Assembly: GCF_013408685.1 (NCBI RefSeq)
Contig: NZ_JACBZY010000001.1
Span: 2,232,001-2,296,000, forward strand
Source of the DNA: Schumannella luteola
GTDB lineage: Bacteria > Actinomycetota > Actinomycetes > Actinomycetales > Microbacteriaceae
Direction of reading: 5' to 3'
Length of the DNA: 64,000 nt
Of this stretch, positions 43,482 to 52,725 are shown in pieces (within the stretch, counting starts at the first letter, position 1; every line of letters starts with the position of its first letter). The notes beneath the pieces are model-generated. The model was not told where the DNA came from. It saw only the letters and a program-made list of their open reading frames with translations, and did no database searches. The position numbers were made by a program, and so were the translations under genes.

Positions 43482-45830
43482 TCAGCGGGCGAGCAGCGCC
43501 GGCTCGACCCAGCGGATCCAGGCCCAGCCGCCGAGGCAGAGCGCGCCGACGGCGAGGGCCGCCAGCATCACGCCCATCACCGGGAAGCCGGCCCCCGAGG
43601 CGAGCGCCAGTGCCGCGAGCACGACGGCGACCAGCGCCGCGCCGACCCAGGCGGCCGGCGACCAGTCGAAGATCACCCGGCCCGGCAGCGAGCCGACCGG
43701 CACCAGCAGAAGCACGGCCGAGCAGAGCCCCGAGACGGTGATCGCGGTGAGGATCTCCGCCAGGCCCGAGCCCAGCATCCCGGTCGCGCCGCCGGTGAGG
43801 TCGTGCACGACCCAGGCGACGACGGCGAGGGCCGCGAGCGAGCCGACCTGAGCGAGGTGGATGAGCGCTCCCGCTCGATCCCCGACAGCGCCGACCGCCG
43901 CGACGGCGAGCACGACGCCCACGACGAGCGGGGGCTCGAGCCCGAGCAGACGAGAGACGAGCGCGCCGAGCGCGCCGACCACGAGGACGAGGGGCACGAG
44001 CCGGAGTACGCGTCGCACGCCCGCGGCCTTCGCGACGAGCGCGCTCGCGACGACCACGCCGACGCCGTTCACGACGGTCACGCCGATCGCGATCGAGATG
44101 AGCAGTCGCGCGTAGCGCTGCTGATCCTGCACGCCGATCGCGAGCGCCGTGATGAGCGAGACGGCCACGACGAGGCCGGCGACCAGCATCCACGGCTTCC
44201 CGCGACCACCGGTCTCGGCCTCGTCGACGTCCGAGCCGGCGGCGACGCCGGATCGCGGGGCGGCGAAGGCGGTGCGCTCGGCGCCGCGGCGATTGCGCCC
44301 GAAGAGCTGGGGGAGCCGCAGCCGCAGTCGCGGTCCGGCGGTGGTCACGATCAGACGCAGCGGAAGGGCGACCAGGAGGACGAACGCCGCCGCGAGCAGC
44401 AGGGCGGGCAGCCAGCTCGCGCTCGCGAAGGTCGAGGCGAGTGTCGGCAGAGCCGTACCGAATCGCGTGGGGTCGGCCCAGCCGCCGCCGAGGCCGCCGT
44501 CGCCCTGCACGCCGCCGAGACCGCTCCCGTTCCCGTTGCCGTCGCCGGGACCGCCGGGCGAACTCGGCGGCGCCGACCCGGGAGGCGTCGGCGATCCCGG
44601 GGCGGAGGGTGAGCCGGGCGCGGTCGGCGCCGACGGCGGCGCGCTCGGAGCGGGCGAGACGGATGCGCTGCCGAAGACGAGCTTGATCACGGCGCTCGGC
44701 GGTGAGTAATTGCCGGCCCGATCCTTCTGCACCGCCTGCACGACATGGCGCCCGCTGCCCGAGATGCTGGCGGTGCAGCTCCACGCGCCGGCGGAGACGG
44801 CGGCGCTGCAGAGCAGGTTCCCCTCGGCGAACACGTCGACCGAGGCATCGTCCTCGCCGCGGCCCGTGAACACGGTCGCGCCGGTGACGTTCGCGCCGTC
44901 GGCGGGGGAGTCGATCGTCGGCGGCGCGGGCGCATCCTGGTCGATCACGAGCGTGCGGGCCGCGCTCGCGGGGGAGATCTCGGAGCGATCATCGGGCGAG
45001 AACTGCTGGGCGGTGATCGTGTAGCGCCCCGGCCCGCTCGAGATCGGGCAGCTCCAGGAGCCGTCGACGGCGACCGCCGGGCAGCTCGCGGCGACGGGCG
45101 ACCCACCGCCCTCCGGCGTGACCGTGACGCTCACGCCGGCGCGCGGGTACCCCGTGCCGGTGACGATGCCGGTCGAGTAGGTGACGCTGCCGCCGGAGAT
45201 CACCGGGGCGCCGAGCGCGCGCAGAGTGAGGCTGATCGTCGTGTCGCCGGGGGAGGGCGAGGGGGATGCGGAACCGGGTGAGCTCGACGAGTCGCCGGCT
45301 CCGTGCGTCTCGACGAGGCTGAGCTGCGTGCGTCCGTTCGGCAGGTCGACCGGCGCCGACCAGGCGCCGGAGCCGTCGACGGTGGTCGCCGCGCCCGCGG
45401 TGCCGGAGCCCGAGATCCGCACGGCGGAACCGGCCGTGCCCTGGCCCGTGAGCGTCACGCGGGTGCCCGAGACGAAGTCGTCGTCGCGATGCGAGGTCAC
45501 GCGGAAGGCGGCGTCTTTCGCCGGCGAGCTCGACGGTGAGGGGGTCGGCGTCGAGTCGGCCTGAGGGGAGAGAGCCCCGGGCGCGGCGGGCGCCGCGCTC
45601 GCGCTGTCGGAATCCGCGCCATCGTCGGGCACCGGCGCTCCGGCGCCCGCGGGCGAGCCGGCGCCGTCGATCTCCGCGTGCGCGCCGAGCGAGGGGGAGA
45701 CCGTGACGGCGAGTCCGACGAGGAGCACGCCGACCGCGAGGATGCCGGCGACGAGTCGTCGCCGGGAGTCGGCTCGCGGCCCCGCGCCGGAGCGACGCGA
45801 GGCTCCCGCGGGCGTGCCGAGCCTGTTCAT
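43482..45830 (-). CDS. Large secreted/membrane protein with Ig-like repeats and multi-helix C-terminus
   Basis: The 782-residue protein has an N-terminal signal or membrane helix (about 18-40), Ser/Pro-rich spacers, and three Ig-like or bacterial Big-type beta domains (about 95-375), with repeated SGAW/DGSWSC and AGNYSPPSAVIKLVFG motifs. A Gly/Pro/Ser linker follows (about 390-450). The last 330 residues contain around nine hydrophobic helices. The external part is thus an adhesin-like stalk on a membrane domain. ATG 45830 follows TTGAAA (-35), a 17-bp spacer, TGGGAT (-10), and 8 nt. Function unknown. Confidence 0.78.
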   Translation of the reverse strand: MNRLGTPAGASRRSGAGPRADSRRRLVAGILAVGVLLVGLAVTVSPSLGAHAEIDGAGSPAGAGAPVPDDGADSDSASAAPAAPGALSPQADSTPTPSPSSSPAKDAAFRVTSHRDDDFVSGTRVTLTGQGTAGSAVRISGSGTAGAATTVDGSGAWSAPVDLPNGRTQLSLVETHGAGDSSSSPGSASPSPSPGDTTISLTLRALGAPVISGGSVTYSTGIVTGTGYPRAGVSVTVTPEGGGSPVAASCPAVAVDGSWSCPISSGPGRYTITAQQFSPDDRSEISPASAARTLVIDQDAPAPPTIDSPADGANVTGATVFTGRGEDDASVDVFAEGNLLCSAAVSAGAWSCTASISGSGRHVVQAVQKDRAGNYSPPSAVIKLVFGSASVSPAPSAPPSAPTAPGSPSAPGSPTPPGSAPPSSPGGPGDGNGNGSGLGGVQGDGGLGGGWADPTRFGTALPTLASTFASASWLPALLLAAAFVLLVALPLRLIVTTAGPRLRLRLPQLFGRNRRGAERTAFAAPRSGVAAGSDVDEAETGGRGKPWMLVAGLVVAVSLITALAIGVQDQQRYARLLISIAIGVTVVNGVGVVVASALVAKAAGVRRVLRLVPLVLVVGALGALVSRLLGLEPPLVVGVVLAVAAVGAVGDRAGALIHLAQVGSLAALAVVAWVVHDLTGGATGMLGSGLAEILTAITVSGLCSAVLLLVPVGSLPGRVIFDWSPAAWVGAALVAVVLAALALASGAGFPVMGVMLAALAVGALCLGGWAWIRWVEPALLAR

Positions 45831-45890
45831 CCGAGACCATCCCAACCCGACCGCGCCGTCTTTTCAACCCAGCCGCGCCGGAATCGGGTC

Positions 45891-45916
45891 TTGCTCAGGT
45901 GATCGTGACCGGGCAA
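45891..45916. promoter_or_regulatory. Possible operator between Ig-like and TetR genes
   Basis: TTGC/GCAA and GGT/ACC pair across this site, roughly symmetrically, about 35 bp upstream of the TetR start. Weak. Confidence 0.3.
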
Positions 45917-45948
45917 AGTGGAGCAATCCCCGACTGCGTGGAGACCTC

Positions 45949-46557
45949 GTGACCGATATCGGAACCCCCTCACGACGCGAGCGCCTGGTGCAGGCCGCGC
46001 TGCGCGTGATGGAGCGCGACGGTCTCGCGGCGACGTCGACGCGGGCGATCGCGCGCGAGGCCGGGGTCTCGAGTGCGGCGGTGCAGCGCGAGTTCGGCGG
46101 CTTCGGGCCGCTCGCGAGCGACGTCGTCGAACACCTCGTCGCGGCCGAGGGGGATGCGGCGCTCTGGGCGCTCATCACGACCGAGAACGACGTCGTGGCG
46201 ATCGTGCGCGAGGCGCTGCGCTCGTATCTCCAGCTCGTGCAGCAGCGTCCCGGCGCCGAGCAGACCCTGCTCGAGGTGACGCTGCTCGGGCTCCGCCGTG
46301 CCGACCTCGACGGGCTGCCACAGCGTCAGTACGACCGCTACCGCGAGGTGATGCGCGAGCTGCTCTCGATCGTCGCGCGCCGCGCCGGCATCCAGTGGGA
46401 TGTCGACGCCGACCAGCTCGCCGGCTTTGCGCTCGCGATGACCGACGGGGTCACGCTCGCCTGGCTCGTCGACCGCGACGACGCGGCCGCCGAGCGCACC
46501 CTCGAGCTCGCCGCCGAGACGATCGCCGCGCACGCGCGCTCCAGGCAGACCGTCTGA
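45949..46557 (+). CDS. TetR-family transcriptional regulator
   Basis: The 202-residue regulator shows the N-terminal helix-turn-helix SRRERLVQAALRVMERDGLAATSTRAIAREAGVSSAAVQREFGG, with a less usual VQREF in place of the TFYRHF end. The rest is an effector-binding helical bundle with no known ligand. GTG 45949 lies about 7 nt after GGAG. It is divergent from the large Ig-like membrane protein gene and may regulate it. LemA follows with an independent promoter. Confidence 0.85.
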   Translation: MTDIGTPSRRERLVQAALRVMERDGLAATSTRAIAREAGVSSAAVQREFGGFGPLASDVVEHLVAAEGDAALWALITTENDVVAIVREALRSYLQLVQQRPGAEQTLLEVTLLGLRRADLDGLPQRQYDRYREVMRELLSIVARRAGIQWDVDADQLAGFALAMTDGVTLAWLVDRDDAAAERTLELAAETIAAHARSRQTV

Positions 46558-46618
46558 CCGTTCGCTCCCAGCGGCACCGACCCGATGAATCCGCGGCGTC
46601 AACTGCGAGCGCGGCTCG

Positions 46619-46624
46619 TAGAAT
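46619..46624 (+). promoter_or_regulatory. -10 box (TAGAAT), leaderless lemA
   Basis: TAGAAT ends 6 nt before ATG 46631. Confidence 0.65.
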
Positions 46625-46630
46625 GCCCGC

Positions 46631-47203
46631 ATGGACCTTGGCTGGATCATCCCTGTCGTCATCGTCGTGGTGCTGGCGCTCATCGTCGGCATCTACCTCT
46701 GGACGACCTACAACTCCCTCGTCACGCTCAACGTGCGCGTCGACGAGGCGTGGAGCGACATCACGGTGCAGCTCAAGCGCCGCGCCGATCTCATCCCGAA
46801 CCTGATCGAGACGGTCAAGGGCTACGCGGCGCACGAGAAGGGCGTCTTCGAGAACGTCACGAAGGCCCGCGCCGAGACGGTCAGCGCCTCGACGCCGGCC
46901 GAGGCGTCCGCCGCCGAGAACCACATGCAGTCGGCGCTGAAGTCGATCTTCGCGGTCGCGGAGGCCTACCCGCAGCTGCAGGCGAACCAGAACTTCCTGC
47001 AGCTGCAGGCCGAGCTGGTCGACACCGAAGACAAGATCCAGGCCTCCCGCCGCTTCTACAACGGCGGCGTGCGCGAGCTGAACACGAAGATCAAGATCTT
47101 CCCGAACACGCTGTTCGCCCGCCGTCTCGGCTTCACCGAGCGCGACTTCTTCGAGGTCGACGAGCCGGCCGCGATCGCCGAGCCGCCGCGCGTCCAGTTC
47201 TGA
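46631..47203 (+). CDS. lemA: LemA-family membrane protein
   Basis: The 190-residue protein has one N-terminal transmembrane helix (about residues 5-27) and a cytosolic or external helical bundle. LemA signatures are NVRVDEAWSDITVQLKRRADLIPNLIETVKGYA and QLQAELVDTEDKIQASRRFYNGGVRELNTKI, then FPNTLFARRLGF. The family is broadly conserved and often sits beside an HtpX-type protease, as here (129 bp downstream), so membrane-protein quality control is likely. Transcription appears leaderless. Confidence 0.93.
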   Translation: MDLGWIIPVVIVVVLALIVGIYLWTTYNSLVTLNVRVDEAWSDITVQLKRRADLIPNLIETVKGYAAHEKGVFENVTKARAETVSASTPAEASAAENHMQSALKSIFAVAEAYPQLQANQNFLQLQAELVDTEDKIQASRRFYNGGVRELNTKIKIFPNTLFARRLGFTERDFFEVDEPAAIAEPPRVQF

Positions 47204-47220
47204 GCGCGATCCACGCAGTC

Positions 47221-47256
47221 GCGAAGCGGACGTCGGGATGCCGGCGTCCGCTTCGC
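47221..47256 (+). terminator. Hairpin terminator after lemA
   Basis: GCGAAGCGGACG pairs perfectly with CGTCCGCTTCGC around a 12-nt loop, 18 bp past the lemA stop. The next gene has its own promoter. Confidence 0.75.
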
Positions 47257-47319
47257 GCATCCGGGCCGCATCCAGCGACCGCATGAGCAGCATCCAGACT
47301 TCCTTCACTCACCCGGGCG

Positions 47320-47325
47320 GATAAT
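47320..47325 (+). promoter_or_regulatory. -10 box (GATAAT), leaderless M48 protease gene
   Basis: GATAAT ends 6 nt before ATG 47332. Confidence 0.65.
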
Positions 47326-47331
47326 CACCCC

Positions 47332-48240
47332 ATGTACAGCGCGATCGCCAAGAACAAGCGCAACACCGTGCTGATCATCGTGCTGTTCCTGCTCGTGATC
47401 GGCGCGCTCGGCGCCATCTGGGCCTACTTCGCACAGAGCTGGACGATCGCGATCGTCGTCTTCGTGATCGCCGCCGCGTACGCGCTCTTCCAGTACTTCG
47501 CGGCCGGCGCCGAGACGATCGCCATGACCGGCGCGATCGAGGTGAAGAAGGGAATGCACCCGCAGCTCGACCGGCTCTACCGCACGGTCGAGAACCTCTC
47601 CATCACCGAGGGGCTGCCGATGCCGAAGGTCTACGTGATCGAGGATGCGGCGCCGAACGCCTTCGCCACCGGGCGCGATCCGCAGCACGCGCTCGTCGCC
47701 GCGACGACGGGCCTGCTCGACATCATGGACGACTCGGAGCTCGAAGGCGTCATGGCGCACGAGATGGGGCACGTCAAGAACTACGACATCCGCGTCTCGC
47801 TCATCGTCTTCGGCCTCGTCGTCGCGATCGGGCTCATCGCCGACATCCTGCTGCGGATGATGTTCTTCACCGGCGGGGGACGCAACCGCAGCGACAGCAA
47901 CGGCGGCGGGCCGGCGGCGATCATCTTCCTGGTGATCGGCATCGCCGCGGCGGTGCTCGCACCGCTCGTCGCGGGCGTCGTGCAGGCGGCGGTCTCGCGT
48001 CAGCGCGAGTACCTGGCGGATGCGACGGGTGCGCTCACGACGCGGCACCCGCAGGCGCTCGCGAGCGCGCTGAACAAGCTGCAGGAGTACGGCCGCCCGG
48101 TGCAGCGCACCAACACGAGCCTGTCGCACCTGTGGATCAGCGACCCGAACAAGCCCGGCATGATGGCGCGCCTGTTCTCGACGCACCCGCCGATCCCCGA
48201 CCGCATCCAGCGCCTCCTGGAGAACTCGACGAAGTTCTGA
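47332..48240 (+). CDS. htpX: HtpX-like M48 membrane metalloprotease
   Basis: The 302-residue protease has two N-terminal membrane helices (about 12-60), the zinc motif HEMGH in GVMAHEMGHVKNYD with the downstream Glu in SRQREYLADATGA, and two more membrane helices between them. It degrades misfolded membrane proteins. Length agrees with HtpX. Its neighbour lemA is a common partner. A leaderless start is likely. It converges on a minus-strand gene with a 54-bp gap and no obvious terminator. Confidence 0.94.
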   Translation: MYSAIAKNKRNTVLIIVLFLLVIGALGAIWAYFAQSWTIAIVVFVIAAAYALFQYFAAGAETIAMTGAIEVKKGMHPQLDRLYRTVENLSITEGLPMPKVYVIEDAAPNAFATGRDPQHALVAATTGLLDIMDDSELEGVMAHEMGHVKNYDIRVSLIVFGLVVAIGLIADILLRMMFFTGGGRNRSDSNGGGPAAIIFLVIGIAAAVLAPLVAGVVQAAVSRQREYLADATGALTTRHPQALASALNKLQEYGRPVQRTNTSLSHLWISDPNKPGMMARLFSTHPPIPDRIQRLLENSTKF

Positions 48241-48294
48241 GCCGCCCGGCTCGAGCGCGGGCGACGGCGCGAGTCGGCCGCCGACCCGAGGTCG

Positions 48295-49518
48295 TCAGGC
48301 GCGCGCCAGCAGCGGTGTGCCGAGCGCGCCCGCGATCAGCGGCGCCAGATCGCCCCAGTCGCTCACCTCGATGCCGGAGTCGAGCCCCTGCCAGGCGGCG
48401 ATCGACCGCAGCAGCGGCAAGACCCGCTGCTCCACCTCGGTCGGTGCGTCGGGCTCGGTCCACGCCGACTGCACCTTGAGCACGCCGCGCGCGCGGTCGC
48501 TCTTGAGATCGATGCGGCCGGCGATCTGCTCGTCGACCAGCAGGGGCAGCGTGTAGTAGCCGAAGCGCCGCTGCGGCGCGGGCGTGTAGATCTCGATGCG
48601 GTAGTGGAAGCCGAAGAGCTTCTCGGTGCGGGTGCGCTCCCAGACCACCGGATCGAACGGCGACAACAGTGCCGTGGCCTCGACGCGGCGCGGCTTCCGT
48701 GCCGTCGGGTCGAGCCAAGCCTGCTTCGACCAGCCGGGCACCGTGACCGGCGTCGCCAGGCCCGCATCCGCCAGCTCGCGCAGGGCCTGCTTGGTCGGCT
48801 CGACCTTGAGCCGGTAGTAGTCGGCGATGTCCTTCGCGGTGCCCACGCCGTGGGCCACGAGCGAGCGGCGCACGAGCTCGCGGGTCGCCTCCTCGCGCGG
48901 CAGCGGGGCGTCGAGCGCGCCGGCGGGCAGCACCTGCTCGGGCAGTCCGTAGCGGCGCTCGAAGCGCGTGCGCCCGGCCGAGAACACCTCGCCCCAGCGG
49001 AAGAGCACCTCGAGCCCGAGCTTCACATCCGACCAGCCCCACCAGGGCCCGTTGCGCTTGTTCGCGTCGTGCTCGATCTCGCTCGCCGCGAGCGGACCCT
49101 TCTCGACGAGCTCGGCGCGGATGAAGTCGAGCATCGCCGTGTTCGCCTGAGCCCAGGTGTCCGATTCGCGGTGCGAGCGCTCGCGGTACTCCTGCATGCG
49201 CCACTGCACGAGCGGCAGCGCGCTGACCGGCAGCAGCGCCGCCTCGTGCGCCCAGTACTCGAAGTACTGCGCGCGCACGCCGCGCGGCGTCAGCGTGAGC
49301 CGATCGAGCAGGTCCTTGTCGTAGGCGCCGACCCGGGCGAAGACCGGCAGATAGTGGCTGCGCTCGAAGACGTTGACCGAGTCGATCTGCAGCAGACCCA
49401 GGCGGTCGATCACCCCGTTGAGCTGGCGCGTGCCGACGGCGGGCGGATGCGCGCGGCCGAAGCCCTGGGCTGCCAGGGCGATGCGGCGCGCGAGCGCGGG
49501 GGAGATCTCGTGAGCCAT
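48295..49518 (-). CDS. YcaQ-family winged-helix protein (crosslink-repair glycosylase-like)
   Basis: The 407-residue protein has the YcaQ/AlkZ layout: three winged-helix units, the motif LGLLQIDSVNVFERSHYLPVFARVG (residues about 43-67) that supplies the catalytic QxD-type residues, and LLSPFDPVVWERTRTEKLFGFHYRIEIY further on. Relatives, including AlkZ, remove interstrand DNA crosslinks or bulky adducts. The Q-I-D pattern is intact, so glycosylase activity is plausible but not proven. ATG 49518 follows a TAGGGT box by 8 nt; the longer GTG/ATG options add poor family match. Confidence 0.87.
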   Translation of the reverse strand: MAHEISPALARRIALAAQGFGRAHPPAVGTRQLNGVIDRLGLLQIDSVNVFERSHYLPVFARVGAYDKDLLDRLTLTPRGVRAQYFEYWAHEAALLPVSALPLVQWRMQEYRERSHRESDTWAQANTAMLDFIRAELVEKGPLAASEIEHDANKRNGPWWGWSDVKLGLEVLFRWGEVFSAGRTRFERRYGLPEQVLPAGALDAPLPREEATRELVRRSLVAHGVGTAKDIADYYRLKVEPTKQALRELADAGLATPVTVPGWSKQAWLDPTARKPRRVEATALLSPFDPVVWERTRTEKLFGFHYRIEIYTPAPQRRFGYYTLPLLVDEQIAGRIDLKSDRARGVLKVQSAWTEPDAPTEVEQRVLPLLRSIAAWQGLDSGIEVSDWGDLAPLIAGALGTPLLARA

Positions 49519-49526
49519 GGATCCCG

Positions 49527-49532
49527 ACCCTA
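49527..49532 (-). promoter_or_regulatory. -10 box (TAGGGT), YcaQ gene
   Basis: On the minus strand, TAGGGT ends 8 nt before ATG 49518. Confidence 0.55.
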
Positions 49533-49557
49533 CTGACGGCCCCCGACACGCACCGCG

Positions 49558-49598
49558 CATCCGTGCAGGATCACCTGGTCAGCCTGCACATCCGTGCA
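49558..49598. promoter_or_regulatory. Operator-like repeats upstream of ABC importer
   Basis: CATCCGTGCA occurs at 49558-49567 and 49589-49598, 31 bp apart. Between and over them, GTGCAGG (49563-49569) and CCTGCAC (49583-49589) form an inverted repeat. Probable control site of the importer operon or YcaQ. Confidence 0.45.
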
Positions 49599-49779
49599 CG
49601 AGAGCGAAGGTGAGCGCCCAGGAACACGGGGCGTGAGCGGCGACTGACAGCGCAGTCATCTCCCGTTCACCCGAGCGCACCTCGGCAGACACCCGACAGC
49701 GCCATCCTGCCCCTCGTCGCCTCCGGCGACCGCCTGTCCACAGCGCAGGCGGCCGGCGGCACGAAAGGGAAACCCGAGG

Positions 49780-50916
49780 ATGAAGATCCGCTCTCTCGCC
49801 GGCGTCGCCATCGCGGCCGCCGTCGCCGTCTCTCTCTCCGCCTGCGCCAGCGGCGGCACCAGCACCGATGCCGCGGGCATCAGCAAGGCCGACGCCGCCA
49901 ACGCGACGAGCGTCGAGGACTTCGGCGGCTTCGACGGCCTGGTCAAGGCCGCCAAGGCCGAGGGCCAGCTCAACGTCATCGCCACGCCCGAGAGCTGGGC
50001 GAACTACGGCGAGATGCTGTCGGGCTTCACCAAGAAGTACGGCATCAAGATCAACTCGGCCAACCCCGACGGCTCGAGTGCCGAGGAGTTCGCCGCGGTG
50101 CGCGCCCAGAAGGGCCAGACCACCGCCCCCGACGTGCTCGACGTGGGTCTCGCCGTGCTCGAGGCCGACGACAACAAGAGCCTGCTCACCCCCTACAAGG
50201 TGCAGGCCTGGGATGACATCCCCGACGAGCGCAAGGACGCCGACGGCCTCTACGCCGCCGGCTACACCGGCGTGATGTCGATCGGCTACGACAGCTCGGC
50301 CATCAAGAAGGCCCCCACCAAGATCGACGACCTGCTCGGCGCCGACTACAAGGGCAAGGTCGCGATCGTCGGCGACCCGACGCAGGCCAACCAGGCCGCC
50401 GCGGCCGTCTACTGGGCCGCCGTGCAGAAGGGCGGCTCGGCTGACGACATCAGCAAGGGCATCGACTTCTTCTCCGACCTGAAGAAGGCCGGCAACTTCC
50501 AGGCCGTCACCCCGACCCAGGCCACCGTCGCCTCGGGCGAGACCCCGGTCGTGCTGCAGTGGAACTACAACAACACGGCGTGGGGCGGCGAGAACAACCC
50601 CAACTTCAAGACCGTCGTGCTCAAGGGCACCTCGATCGGCAGCTACTACATCCAGGCCGTGAGCGCCGACGCCCCGCACCCCGCGGCGGCTCGCCTCTGG
50701 CAGGAGTGGATCCACTCGGTCGACATGGAGAACGTGCGCCTGCGCTCGGGTGCCCTCCCGGTCGAGCTCGACGCCCTCGTGAAGAGCGGCAAGGTCGACG
50801 AGAAGGCCCTCGAGGCCGCCGGCGGACAGCCGGAGGACCTCGTCGAGTTCACCTCCGACCAGGCCACCGAGGCCGGCAAGGTGCTCTCGGCGAAGTGGGC
50901 CGCGGCGATCTCCTGA
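49780..50916 (+). CDS. ABC importer substrate-binding lipoprotein
   Basis: The 378-residue protein has a lipoprotein signal with lipobox LSACA (Cys at about residue 22). The mature part is a two-lobe binding protein: GQLNVIATPESWANYGEMLSGFTKKYGIKI, TAPDVLDVGLA, YTGVMSIGYDSSAI, and ARLWQEWIHSVD. It resembles binding proteins of the polyamine/iron(III)/phosphonate group, but the ligand is not fixed. GGGAAA lies before ATG 49780. Two permeases and an ATPase follow with overlapping starts, forming a complete four-gene importer. Confidence 0.9.
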   Translation: MKIRSLAGVAIAAAVAVSLSACASGGTSTDAAGISKADAANATSVEDFGGFDGLVKAAKAEGQLNVIATPESWANYGEMLSGFTKKYGIKINSANPDGSSAEEFAAVRAQKGQTTAPDVLDVGLAVLEADDNKSLLTPYKVQAWDDIPDERKDADGLYAAGYTGVMSIGYDSSAIKKAPTKIDDLLGADYKGKVAIVGDPTQANQAAAAVYWAAVQKGGSADDISKGIDFFSDLKKAGNFQAVTPTQATVASGETPVVLQWNYNNTAWGGENNPNFKTVVLKGTSIGSYYIQAVSADAPHPAAARLWQEWIHSVDMENVRLRSGALPVELDALVKSGKVDEKALEAAGGQPEDLVEFTSDQATEAGKVLSAKWAAAIS

Positions 50917-50950
50917 TCACCGCACCTCGAATCGGAGACGAATCACACGC

Positions 50951-51889
50951 ATGACCGCACTGGCTGAGCAGACCGCTCCGGCCGTGACCGACCGCGGCGT
51001 CGGAGGCACCCGCCTCCGGCGCCGCGGCCCGGCGTGGCTGGGGCTCGCGCCCTTCGGCGTCTACGTGCTGCTGTTCCTCGCCGTGCCGGCGATCCTCGCT
51101 GTCACCAGCGGCTTCGCCGACAACGAGGGGCGCTTCACCTTCGCCAACTTCGCCGCGCTGGCGAACCCGAACATCCTGCAGGGGCTGTGGGCATCCATCT
51201 GGATCTCCGCCCTCACCGCGATCGTCGGCGGCGTCATCGGCGCGCTGATCTGCTACGCCCTGCTGGCCATGAAGCCGGATGGCGCGGTGCGCTCGATCGT
51301 CGACTCGGCATCCAGCGTGCTCGCCCAGTTCGGCGGCGTCATGCTCGCCTTCGCGTTCATCGCCACGATCGGCGCGAACGGCCTGATCACGAGCCTGCTC
51401 AAGGACTGGGGGTGGATCGAGAACCCGCTCAACGCCTTCAACGGCGGCGGAGTCATGATCTACCAGATCCCGGGTCTCGTGGTCGTCTACCTCTACTTCC
51501 AGATCCCGCTCATGGTGCTGACCTTCCTGCCCGCGCTGCAGGGACTCAAGGGCACCTGGGCCGAGGCGAACGCCACCCTCGGCGGCACGCGCCTGCAGTA
51601 CTGGCTGCGCATCGGCGGACCGGTGCTGCTGCCGGCCTTCCTCGGCAGCCTCATCCTGCTGTTCGCCAACTCCTTCTCGTCGTACGCGACGGCTGCGGCG
51701 CTCGTGTCGCAGGGCGGTATCGTGCCGCTCGCGATCCGCCAGCAGCTCACGAGCGAGACCGTGCTCGGCGTCTCGAACGTCGCCGGCGTGCTCGCGCTCG
51801 TCATGGTGATCGTCATGGTCGTGCTGATGACCGCCTACGCCGCGCTCCAGCGCCGCACCGGCCGCTGGCAGAACGGAGGCCGCTCGTGA
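50951..51889 (+). CDS. ABC importer permease 1
   Basis: The 312-residue inner-membrane permease has about six helices. The EAA loop, contacted by the ATPase, is AEANATLGGTRLQYWLRIGGPVLLPAF. The N-terminal 25 residues are polar and cytosolic. Related to PotB/ThiP-type subunits, it pairs with the next permease. GGAGACGA is the nearest ribosome-binding-like sequence, 12-14 nt before ATG. It is 34 bp after the binding-protein gene. Confidence 0.9.
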   Translation: MTALAEQTAPAVTDRGVGGTRLRRRGPAWLGLAPFGVYVLLFLAVPAILAVTSGFADNEGRFTFANFAALANPNILQGLWASIWISALTAIVGGVIGALICYALLAMKPDGAVRSIVDSASSVLAQFGGVMLAFAFIATIGANGLITSLLKDWGWIENPLNAFNGGGVMIYQIPGLVVVYLYFQIPLMVLTFLPALQGLKGTWAEANATLGGTRLQYWLRIGGPVLLPAFLGSLILLFANSFSSYATAAALVSQGGIVPLAIRQQLTSETVLGVSNVAGVLALVMVIVMVVLMTAYAALQRRTGRWQNGGRS

Positions 51890-52725
51890 GTGCGCCCCGC
51901 TTCGCCGCCGAGCCGTCGCGCGCGACGAGCTCGATCATCCTCATCGCCGCCGCCGTGCTCTTCCTGCTGCCGATCGTGGCGATGCTCGAGTTCTCGTTCC
52001 GACAGGGCCAGCGCGTCGACGGCGTGCAGAACTACGGCCTGCAGCACTGGCAGGGCATCTTCGATCCGGCGAACTCCTTCAAGTACCAGGGGCTGTTCGA
52101 GGGCATCGGCAACTCGCTGCTGATCTGCCTGCTGACGGTCGTGATCGTGCTCGTGCTGCTGCTGCCGGTCATGATCCTGGTCGAGCTGCGCTTCCCGAAG
52201 CTGCGCCGGGTGCTCGAGTTCATCTGCATCATCCCGATCACGATCCCCGCGATCGTGCTCGTCGTCGGCTACGTGCCGGTCTACGGCGTCGTGGCGCAGA
52301 TCTTCGGCAGCGTTCCGTGGACGATCGCCTTCGCCGCCGGCATCATCGTGCTGCCCTACGCCTACCGTCCGATCGCCGCGAACATGGCGGGCGTCGAGAT
52401 GACCGTGCTCAGCGAGGCCAGCCGCTCGCTCGGCGCCGGCTGGGGCCGCACGCTGTTCTCGGTGATCCTGCCGAACCTGCGGCGCGGCATCCTCGCCTCG
52501 TGTTTCATCACGATCGCGGTGGTGCTCGGCGAGTACACGATCGCGGCCTTCCTGGCGCAGAACACGTTCCAGACGGCGCTCGTGCTGATCAACCACACCG
52601 ACTCCTACGTCTCCGTTATCTTCGCCGTGCTGGCGCTGCTGTTCGGATTCGTGCTCCTGCTCGTCATCGGCCGCGTGGGCGCGGTCGGAACCCGGCGCGA
52701 ACGCCGAACCCGGAGGACCGCATGA
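51886..52725 (+). CDS. ABC importer permease 2
   Basis: The 279-residue inner-membrane permease has six helices; its EAA loop is LSEASRSLGAGWGRTLFSVILPNLRRG. It corresponds to PotC-type subunits and forms the channel with permease 1. GTG 51886 overlaps the previous stop (GTGA), showing translational coupling. The ATPase starts inside its own stop codon. Confidence 0.9.
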   Translation: MSAPRFAAEPSRATSSIILIAAAVLFLLPIVAMLEFSFRQGQRVDGVQNYGLQHWQGIFDPANSFKYQGLFEGIGNSLLICLLTVVIVLVLLLPVMILVELRFPKLRRVLEFICIIPITIPAIVLVVGYVPVYGVVAQIFGSVPWTIAFAAGIIVLPYAYRPIAANMAGVEMTVLSEASRSLGAGWGRTLFSVILPNLRRGILASCFITIAVVLGEYTIAAFLAQNTFQTALVLINHTDSYVSVIFAVLALLFGFVLLLVIGRVGAVGTRRERRTRRTA

